DNA of 64,000 nt. It comes from UBA11740 sp035635855. GTDB lineage: Bacteria > Acidobacteriota > Blastocatellia > Pyrinomonadales > Pyrinomonadaceae. Of this stretch, positions 44,984-51,260 are shown one piece after another. The stretch lies in the NCBI GenBank assembly GCA_035635855.1, contig DASQAF010000028.1, forward strand, positions 1 through 64,000. The letters run 5' to 3'. The notes under the pieces are model-generated. The model made no database searches, was not told the DNA's origin, and saw only the letters and a program-made list of their open reading frames with translations. The position numbers were made by a program, and so were the translations under genes. The stretch's first letter is position 1, and every line of letters starts with the position of its first letter.

Positions 44984-45531
44984 AAGCAAATCGGATTGCC
45001 GGTTCTGGCCGTGACAACATCGCTACCTTCAGTACTCGCCCCAACCGCCACGCCTTCAAACGGCGAGAAGTGCCGGCAAACATCGCTCTCTTCATTCAGG
45101 ACCACGCCCAGATACTCGACCCAGGCGTGGGCTTGCAGTTGGCCGTCTTCCTTGCGAGCCCCAAAACGAATCTCGCTTTCGATTCCATCTCGCCGCAGCA
45201 GGGACCACAATACCAATGTCTGTTGCAGACAGTTTGCGCGGTAGACGCCATGATGCGCGGCGATATAGACAATTCGCGCAATGGCGCGCGCCTGTTCAAT
45301 ACTTCGAGTCTCGGCGCAGGGCATGATTTCCGTCGATGCCTTGCTGTCGAGGTCGCGATAGCGGATGGAAGCACTGCTGACTCTCGCCAGCTTCATCAAT
45401 ACCCGCTGCCAACGACTAACGCCCAGCACATAGATCCCGCAGAAGGTCAGCGGCAACAGCACGAACGCCTGAGCGAGCAACCACCGTTCGTCCGCCGACA
45501 ATCGTTGCGCCTTTCTCAGTTTTGTTAACAC
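44980..45531 (-). CDS. Lasso leader peptidase (B2, transglutaminase-like)
   Basis: 183 residues. The transglutaminase-like protease core has Cys101 (GVYRANCLQQTLVL) and His135 (AHAWVEY), in the order of B2/McjB proteases that remove the leader. Start GTG 45531 with GGAG upstream at four bases. The N-terminal 40 residues are hydrophobic (LLAQAFVLLPLTFCGIYVLG), as in many B2 proteins. No ABC exporter follows. Confidence 0.9.
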   Translation of the reverse strand: MLTKLRKAQRLSADERWLLAQAFVLLPLTFCGIYVLGVSRWQRVLMKLARVSSASIRYRDLDSKASTEIMPCAETRSIEQARAIARIVYIAAHHGVYRANCLQQTLVLWSLLRRDGIESEIRFGARKEDGQLQAHAWVEYLGVVLNEESDVCRHFSPFEGVAVGASTEGSDVVTARTGNPICL

Positions 45532-45573
45532 TAATCTCCGCGGTAAGTGTGCCGATTTCAGCCGGGCATTTCT

Positions 45574-45640
45574 AAGCCGAGAAGAACCCCAACTGAAGTC
45601 TGTCCATGTTCAGAGCACCGACCTTAGTCGGGCTTTTTTT
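45574..45640. repeat. Palindromic GTACCGACTTTAGTTGGG element, rearranged copy
   Basis: The right half (GAACCCCAACTGAAGTCTGT, about 45584-45603) precedes the left half (GTTCAGAGCACCGACCTTAG, about 45608), so the halves are in the opposite order from the standard copy. A T-run of eight (45632-45639) ends the second half. Confidence 0.65.
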
Positions 45641-45983
45641 TGGCCGGGAAAAGACCTGAAAGGCTGACGTTTGTGCCCCTTAAAGAGGCCGCTAACGCCC
45701 TCTCCCGGGCCTGACCGACAATCGCGCCGCACACGACCGGCAGCAGACACTTCAACGCAAAACCTGTTTTTGAATCTGGGCGTGGCACAAGTCGCCGCAG
45801 AATCTGCACTCAATGTTTGCCAACGAAGACGGAAGCCACAAAAGAAAGAGGTGGCAAGGTAATGGTTGGCCGGGGGCCTTGACCGCCAACCATTCCGTTT
45901 ATGGCAGTGTATATACCATGTAGCCTTGGCAGATAGCAACGCGATCAGCCGGCTCAAACCGGGGGTTCAGTCGGCCGCAGGGT

Positions 45984-46077
45984 GTTCAGAGCACCCAGTT
46001 TAATCGGGCGTTCAATACAGAGTTCCGCCTTCAGGCGGTCGTCGTCTAGGTTAAGACTCCACCTAAAGGCGGGACTC
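45984..46077. repeat. Left half of the GTACCGACTTTAGTTGGG element, plus a second palindrome
   Basis: 45984-46012 carries the left half alone (GTTCAGAGCACCCAGTTTAA, then TCGGGCG). Then GAGTTCCGCCTTCAGGCGG (46020-46038) pairs with CCACCTAAAGGCGGGACTC (46059-46077) at 16 of 19 positions. It is 13 bases before the stop of the barrel gene. Confidence 0.65.
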
Positions 46078-46089
46078 CAAGCTCGCTGA

Positions 46090-46626
46090 CTAAAAAATCC
46101 GTATACCGAAAGTGAAAGCAGCATTGTTCAATCTTTGCCTCGGCAGACCGATCGGCAGATGCCCGTGGTAACGGTAATAGTCGATTTGGAAAACGCGGAC
46201 AGCTATATGCTTACCGGCAACGATGTCCAGGCCACCCCCAAACTTTCCCGCCCAGCCATTGGTACTGCTGCCAAAGCCGGTCAGGTGTCCGCCGCCGATT
46301 AAGGCGTGGACGAACGGTTCCAGCTTGCTGGTCGACGAACGTTTGGTAAAGCGCGGCCCGACGATATAGGTAAGCAGGCTGCGGCTCGTTCCCGCGATGG
46401 TCCCCCTGCTGTAAGTGATGTCGCCTTCGACGGCGGCCCACCTTCTAAAATTACCGCCCACGGCCGCCGTAAAGCCGTTAAAGTTGTGGCGGGTTTTGGG
46501 GGGCGGGGTCTCAAAGTTATTGAGCGTGTAGGCCGCGGTGAAGTCCCACTTGGGATAAGTCTGAGCGAGCGATGCACTCGCGCCTAAAAGCACCAGGCAT
46601 AAACAGGGCAACAGTCTACGCATCAT
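46090..46626 (-). CDS. Outer-membrane beta-barrel protein (OmpA/OprG-like)
   Basis: 178 residues. ATG 46626 with AGGAGA upstream begins a signal peptide (LLPCLCLVLLGASASLAQ). The mature part has strands of an eight-strand barrel: WDFTAAYTLNNF, NGFTAAVGGNFRRWAAVEGD, PFVHALIGGGHLTG and AAFTFGIRIF. It belongs to the small OmpA/OmpW-like type and could be a structural or defence protein. The operon context is unclear. Confidence 0.7.
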   Translation of the reverse strand: MMRRLLPCLCLVLLGASASLAQTYPKWDFTAAYTLNNFETPPPKTRHNFNGFTAAVGGNFRRWAAVEGDITYSRGTIAGTSRSLLTYIVGPRFTKRSSTSKLEPFVHALIGGGHLTGFGSSTNGWAGKFGGGLDIVAGKHIAVRVFQIDYYRYHGHLPIGLPRQRLNNAAFTFGIRIF

Positions 46627-46716
46627 AGGTTTATCTCCTTGTTCGAGGGTTACAAAGACCAACTCGGGAAAACGTATGGAAGCTACTATGGAAACAGCGA
46701 AGCGTCAAGAGAGAGT

Positions 46717-46749
46717 GTTTGGAGTACCGACTTTAGTTGAGCTTTGTGG
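46717..46749. repeat. Half copy of the GTACCGACTTTAGTTGGG element
   Basis: GTTTGGAGTACCGACTTTAG then TTGAGCTTTG matches the left half of the family; no right half follows. It sits in the 283-base gap 46627-46909, which shows nothing else beyond a short plus-strand frame. Confidence 0.7.
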
Positions 46750-46909
46750 CGAGGCACTTTTGGCGCTTGGTCCCCATAAACTGGGAACGCGGGCGCCCTT
46801 GCCGGCACTGAACGAACGTCAGAACCGTCCGCGGTAGCGCGCACTTGATCTGCATTGCTGATGTATATTTCTGTAAGATCAACTGCCCTCAACCGCGCGC
46901 GGTTCTGAC

Positions 46910-48865
46910 TTATTTCCCCTGCCCGGCGACCAGGATCAGCTTCTTTCTTTCCCGGCCGTTTTGGTGAGGAGCTGAGCGCAGACGAGCTTCCGGAAGTAAG
47001 CCGTTCAGAAATCTGCGCAGCTCATCCTCGTTTCTCTCTCGCACGAGTCTGGCCAACACTTTCAAAGCCGTCCGCACCGTTTCCGGTTCAGGCGTGTCTA
47101 ACTTGTTAATGAAGATCTTGGGGTGCGAGGTAGCCACGGTCTCTTCAGTCTCGAAGTTCAGTTCTTCGTAAAGCTTTTCACCCGGACGCATTCCTGTCTC
47201 GATAATCTGAATGTCCTCGTGCGGTTTCAGGCCTGACAGGGTAATCAGTGTCTCGGCCAGATCCATGATCCGCACCGGCTCACCCATATGCAAGATAAAC
47301 ACCTCGCCGCCCTGGCCGATTACGCTGGCCTGCAAAACCAACTGGGCCGACTCAGGAATCGTCATAAAGTAGCGTTTCATCCGCTTGTCGGTAATCGTTA
47401 CCGGCCCGCCGTTGCGAATCTGCTCGCGAAAGATCGGAATTACCGAACCGGCTGACCCGATCACATTCCCAAACCGCACGGCGACAAAGCGGGTGTCGTA
47501 TTGCGAGTTCAGATCCTGGACGACAAGTTCCGCCGCGCGCTTGGTCGCGCCCATGATGGAGGTGGGCCGCACCGCTTTGTCAGTGGATATCAAAACAAAA
47601 ACTTCGGCCTGGAACTCGCCGGCCATGTCTGCCAACAGCCGGGTGTTCAAGGTATTGTTCTGGACCGCCTCAGTCGAATTACTTTCCATTAACGGCACAT
47701 GCTTGTGGGCGGCCGAGTGAATCACGACGTGCGGCCGATAGAGGTTAAAGATCGCGCGCATCCTCGACTCATCCCCAACATCGGCGACCAGCGGCACAAT
47801 AGATCGATTGGGGTGATCGGCTCTCAGTTCGCTATCTATATCAAACAGCGCGAATTCGGCGCGCTCGACCAACAACAGATGGGCCGGCGCAAAGCGTTGC
47901 ACCTGCCGGGCCAACTCTGATCCGATGGAACCACCGGCTCCCGTGACCATCACGGTTTTGCCTTCCAGTTCCCTGCTGATCGATTCAGCGTCGAGCTGTA
48001 CCGGTTCGCGTCCCAGCAAGTCTTCGATCTCCACGTCGCGGATGCGGCTGATCTCAACCCGGCCTTCGATGATTTCATAGAGTTCGGGAATAATTCTCAC
48101 CTTAACCGGGATGGATTCGCAGATTTGCACGATGCGATGGATTTGATGCCGGGACGCGTGCGCGATGGTGATGACCACGTGATTGATTCCGTGAGTATGA
48201 ACCAGTCGGGGCAGGTCCTGAGTGGTGCCTAGGACGCGCCGCCCCTGAAGGACTGACCGCCCCAATTTGGCGCGATCGTCATCGACAAAACCTTTGATTT
48301 CCAGATCGAGATCGCCGCGAGCCTCAATTTCTTTGGCGGCAAGCGAGCCGGCGCGGCCTGCCCCAATCAAGAGCACGGACCGTTTGTTCTTGCTTTTACC
48401 ATTGCCGTTGCCATTGATGTGCTTCTTTAGCTGTACCCGCTTCTGTTTGTATTCGTACTCGGCGCGACGCATGACTCGCATGGCATAGGTTCCGCCAAAA
48501 GCCAGCAGCACGTCGATCAGGTTAACGGAGAGCGGCACTCTCCAAGCCTTGTGCGGGCTGGGCAAGCCGAGTCGCAGCAAAGCTATGACAACCAAACTTC
48601 CAAGCCCAGCGTAGACGAACGATTTGGCGTGGGCCAGGTCCGTATAGCGCCAGATCGATGAACGGGCTCCGAATATCGTCAGCGTCACGAATTGCAGCAG
48701 CACCACCAGCGGCATCTGGGTTACGAAGTTTCGGAGTTCTCCCGATGGGATCTTAAAATCAAAACGCAGCAAATAAGCCGCGATGAACGCCAACACAAGC
48801 ACCGAGAGGTCCAGAAAAGCCTGGATTCCAGTGGCAAGATGTCTTCTTGGGGGCAGCTCTAACAT
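46910..48865 (-). CDS. UDP-GlcNAc 4,6-dehydratase (FlaA1/CapD/PglF family)
   Basis: 651 residues. Four membrane helices (residues ~12-105), then a nucleotide-binding fold at ~165 (LLIGAGRAGSLAAKEI), and the dehydratase domain from ~305 (MVTGAGGSIGSELARQV, SAAHKHVPLMESN, VLISTDKAVRP). The usual Y-x3-K is M-x3-K (IMGATKRA), the sign of the PglF/WbpM group that makes a 4-keto-6-deoxy sugar. Start ATG 48865 with AGGAGGAGA upstream. The next two genes are a PGT and a DegT aminotransferase, as in bacillosamine-type loci. Confidence 0.9.
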   Translation of the reverse strand: MLELPPRRHLATGIQAFLDLSVLVLAFIAAYLLRFDFKIPSGELRNFVTQMPLVVLLQFVTLTIFGARSSIWRYTDLAHAKSFVYAGLGSLVVIALLRLGLPSPHKAWRVPLSVNLIDVLLAFGGTYAMRVMRRAEYEYKQKRVQLKKHINGNGNGKSKNKRSVLLIGAGRAGSLAAKEIEARGDLDLEIKGFVDDDRAKLGRSVLQGRRVLGTTQDLPRLVHTHGINHVVITIAHASRHQIHRIVQICESIPVKVRIIPELYEIIEGRVEISRIRDVEIEDLLGREPVQLDAESISRELEGKTVMVTGAGGSIGSELARQVQRFAPAHLLLVERAEFALFDIDSELRADHPNRSIVPLVADVGDESRMRAIFNLYRPHVVIHSAAHKHVPLMESNSTEAVQNNTLNTRLLADMAGEFQAEVFVLISTDKAVRPTSIMGATKRAAELVVQDLNSQYDTRFVAVRFGNVIGSAGSVIPIFREQIRNGGPVTITDKRMKRYFMTIPESAQLVLQASVIGQGGEVFILHMGEPVRIMDLAETLITLSGLKPHEDIQIIETGMRPGEKLYEELNFETEETVATSHPKIFINKLDTPEPETVRTALKVLARLVRERNEDELRRFLNGLLPEARLRSAPHQNGRERKKLILVAGQGK

Positions 48866-48895
48866 TTGAGATCTCCTCCTGGCTCGAACCCTGAG

Positions 48896-48941
48896 GAGTC
48901 AGAACGGATGACGCCGATCAACTTTTTAGAAGTTCTGACTC
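48896..48941. promoter_or_regulatory. Perfect ten-base inverted repeat upstream of the dehydratase gene
   Basis: GAGTCAGAAC (48896-48905) and GTTCTGACTC (48932-48941), with a 26-base spacer, lie ~30 bases before the start at 48865. It may be an operator or an attenuator hairpin. The rest of the 281-base gap 48866-49146 holds a palindromic element. Confidence 0.4.
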
Positions 48942-49055
48942 TAATTGAAAAGAGGTAATCACTGACAATATCCCGAGTCTTAAGTTTGAAATGTCCCGTT
49001 CCGGGACTTGAAAGGGCTAAAAGATCCCTCTTCGAGGAAGAAGTGGGTCCATTTT

Positions 49056-49154
49056 CCGGTAGTGTCCTACTTTGATCAACGGTTTTCAGAGTATCGGTGT
49101 TAGTGGGTTTTTATTAACCGAGAAAGAACCCAACTGAAGTTCGTACTCAAACGC
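49056..49154. repeat. Palindromic GTACCGACTTTAGTTGGG element, copy with flank
   Basis: Flank GGTAGTGTCCTACTTTGATC (from 49058), then left half 49082 (GTTTTCAGAGTATCGGTGTT) and right half ending at 49154 (CCCAACTGAAGTTCGTACTC). The last bases cover the stop codon of the sugar transferase gene. Confidence 0.8.
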
Positions 49155-49902
49155 CGTCGCCCTCGGGTGGGGCGTGTACTACTTTCTCCACTGCGAATCG
49201 GTTGACTTCACCGGGGGCGACGATCGCCGCGATGGTTCGCAGTAACACCTTGAGGTCACTGCGCCAACTTCGCACCTCCAGGTAAGCAACGTAGCCTTTC
49301 AATTTCGATGGTTGCAGCTCGTTCACATAATATTGCTCCGTATCGCCCTCAACCCGCGCCAGCAGATCTGCTTCGCTGCGCAGTTGCAGCGTCACGGGAT
49401 CGGTGATTCCCGGGCGCACCGACAAAACCTTTTGCCAGATTGGGTCGGCCAAAGTTACGAAGCGCGGAACTTCGGGCCGCGGACCGACGAGCGACATATC
49501 ACCGCGCAGCACATTCCACAGCGTGGGCAATTCATCCAGCTTTGTATGCCGCAGGAACCTGCCCAGACGCGTGATGCGCGCGTCATTGCCACTGGTGATT
49601 TGCGGTCCCTGGGTGGAAGACTTCATTGTCCGTAATTTGTAGAGTTCGAAGTTGCGCCCGTTTCTGCCCACCCGGATTTGGCGGAACAGGACCGGGAAGC
49701 CGGAAGAGACGGCAATCGCCAATCCGGTGAGCGCGATCAAGGGCGCCGCCAAACTCAATCCAAGCAAAGCGACCAAGCGGTCAACCCACCGCGGTAATCC
49801 TCTTCGGTCCGCAGATTTCACAGATTCAAAGGGAGCAGAAATTCCCGAACGCACTTCTGTTCCGCGTTGACTCTCTATGTCTTCAAGTTGAGCGTTTCTC
49901 AT
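49147..49902 (-). CDS. PglC/WcaJ-like phosphoglycosyltransferase
   Basis: 251 residues. After a non-conserved N-terminus (~38 residues) comes a membrane anchor (RLVALLGLSLAAPLIALTGL) and the monotopic PGT core: GFPVLFRQIRVGRNG, YKLRTMK, and KLDELPTLWNVLRGDMSLVG followed by PRPE. It moves a sugar phosphate, probably an amino-sugar, to undecaprenyl phosphate and starts the repeat unit. The start is within one repeat element and the stop is within another. Confidence 0.9.
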   Translation of the reverse strand: MRNAQLEDIESQRGTEVRSGISAPFESVKSADRRGLPRWVDRLVALLGLSLAAPLIALTGLAIAVSSGFPVLFRQIRVGRNGRNFELYKLRTMKSSTQGPQITSGNDARITRLGRFLRHTKLDELPTLWNVLRGDMSLVGPRPEVPRFVTLADPIWQKVLSVRPGITDPVTLQLRSEADLLARVEGDTEQYYVNELQPSKLKGYVAYLEVRSWRSDLKVLLRTIAAIVAPGEVNRFAVEKVVHAPPEGDGV

Positions 49903-49930
49903 CGGCGCAATCTGCGTAATCTGTGGATGT
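49806..49930. repeat. Palindromic CAGATTA element, second copy, over the start of the sugar transferase gene
   Basis: Left arm TCCGCAGATTTCACAGATT (49808) and right arm AATCTGCGTAATCTGTGGA (about 49908-49926) are complementary at 16 of 19. The first ~30 codons of the sugar transferase lie within it. It separates that gene from the aminotransferase. Confidence 0.75.
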
Positions 49931-51225
49931 CACCGGCAATAACGTCGGCAGATCCGTTTGACGGTACGAATGACGTGTTCGATTTCGTCTTCACGCATCC
50001 CGGGGAAGATTGGCAGGCTAATCAAACGTTTCCACTGCGCAGTGGCCACCGGAAAATCTTTGGCGCGCCAACCGAAAGTTTGCTGATAATAAGGATGTAA
50101 ATGCAGTGGCCGCCAATGCACCGAGCATCCGACGCCAGCCTGCTTCAGCTCGTTCATGAACCCATCGCGATCGATGGTGAGCCGTTTCAGACGCAGCTTG
50201 ATCGCAAACAAGTGCCACGAATCAATCCGGTCGTCATTGTACGGCGGCAACTCGATCTGCTCGACCACGGCAAGTGCTGCAGAGTAATGCCGGGCTATCT
50301 GTTCACGCTCGCGCCGCATCGCTTCGGCACGGCCGAGTTGATGTATGCCGATGGCGGCGGCAATATCCGTTAGATTGTATTTGTAGCCGGGCGCCACAAT
50401 CTTGTAGTCCCAATTTCCGTTGGTCGAGTACCGGCCCCAGGCGTCCGCCGAGAGGCCGTGCAGGGACATCAGCCGCATGCGCTGCGCCAGCTTGCTGTTG
50501 CTGGTCACGGCCATGCCGCCTTCGCCGGTGGTGATGGTCTTGTTTGCGTAGAACGAATAACAGGTGACGGCTTTCGAGCCGTTGCTGCGTTGTTTCCAGG
50601 GTTCGTCAGCCGCGCGTCGCCAACCGGCGGGAAAAGCGTGGGCCGCATCCTCAACCACCCAAAGTTTCCGCTCTTGCGCGAACTGCTCCAATTGCCCGAG
50701 GTCCATCAAGACGCCTCCGACATGCACCGGCATGATGCCGACAATCTCGTTCGCTCCTGATCTCTGACCTTTTCCCTTAGCGCTTTGCCCTCTTTTCCTT
50801 GCGCCTTGCGCTTTGCTATCCGCATCCGCGAGATTCATATTCAGCGTGAGTGGATCACAATCCACCAAAATCGGAATCGCACCCTGATAGCGAACTACTT
50901 CCGCCGTGGCGGCGAACGTCATCGTCGGCACCAGCACGCCTTGTCCCGGTTTCAAGCCCAAGGCTTCGACCGCAAGATGTAAGGCGGCTGTACCTGAGTT
51001 GACCGCTACCGCATGCACCGAATGCGCTGTGCTCTTTGCACTCGGCCCTTTGCTCTTTTCTTTTTGCTCTTTGTTCTCTGCGCTGACTGCGGCGGCAAAC
51101 TCCTCTTCAAAACGCTTGACCTTTGGCCCACTGGTCAGCCACCCCGAGCGCAATGTAGCAACGACTTCACTCACTTCTTCTTCGTGAAGTGCGGGGCGAA
51201 AGAATGGAACTTGAAGTTTGGTCAT
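49930..51225 (-). CDS. DegT/DnrJ/EryC1/StrS aminotransferase with two repeat-derived inserts
   Basis: 431 residues, about 50 longer than the family norm. The PLP site is TCYSFYANKTITTGEGG with Lys229; also HAVAVNSGTAAL, VVEDAAHAF and GYKYNLTDIAAAIG. It would make a 4-amino-4,6-dideoxy sugar from the 4-keto product of the dehydratase (PglE-like). Residues ~49-69 and ~136-158 are Lys/Gly/Ser-rich and fall where family members have short loops. Each is encoded by a heptamer tract (51019-51081 and 50752-50820). Confidence 0.9.
   Translation of the reverse strand: MTKLQVPFFRPALHEEEVSEVVATLRSGWLTSGPKVKRFEEEFAAAVSAENKEQKEKSKGPSAKSTAHSVHAVAVNSGTAALHLAVEALGLKPGQGVLVPTMTFAATAEVVRYQGAIPILVDCDPLTLNMNLADADSKAQGARKRGQSAKGKGQRSGANEIVGIMPVHVGGVLMDLGQLEQFAQERKLWVVEDAAHAFPAGWRRAADEPWKQRSNGSKAVTCYSFYANKTITTGEGGMAVTSNSKLAQRMRLMSLHGLSADAWGRYSTNGNWDYKIVAPGYKYNLTDIAAAIGIHQLGRAEAMRREREQIARHYSAALAVVEQIELPPYNDDRIDSWHLFAIKLRLKRLTIDRDGFMNELKQAGVGCSVHWRPLHLHPYYQQTFGWRAKDFPVATAQWKRLISLPIFPGMREDEIEHVIRTVKRICRRYCR
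50752..50820. repeat. In-frame heptamer tract in the aminotransferase gene (site 2)
   Basis: On the coding strand the units read GCAAAGC, GCAAGGC, GCAAGGA, AAAGAGG, GCAAAGC, GCTAAGG and GAAAAGG. It encodes a GARKRGQSAKGKGQ-type loop. Confidence 0.7.
51019..51081. repeat. In-frame heptamer tract in the aminotransferase gene (site 1)
   Basis: Coding-strand units: GAACAAA, GAGCAAA, AAGAAAA, GAGCAAA, GGGCCGA, GTGCAAA and GAGCACA. It encodes ENKEQKEKSKGPSAKSTAHS between the FEEEFAAAV helix and HAVAVNSGT. Confidence 0.7.
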
Positions 51226-51260
51226 GGTTGCTTACTTACTGCTTTTGAGGTGTGACGCCA

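Larger units (their letters stand above)
45532..46089. other. 558-base non-coding gap rich in repeats
   Basis: This gap holds two palindromic element copies (45574-45640 and 45984-46077) and a ten-base inverted pair AATGGTTGGC/GCCAACCATT at 45861-45870 and 45885-45894. The short minus-strand frames here (for example 45610-45957) have no protein-like character. It lies upstream of the lasso B2 gene and is probably where its promoter sits, but no clear -35/-10 pair stands out. Confidence 0.6.

Noticed and set aside
45610..45957. 115-residue minus-strand frame upstream of the lasso B2 gene
   Set aside because: Composition is unlike protein, it crosses a palindromic repeat, and it has no ribosome-binding site or family motif.
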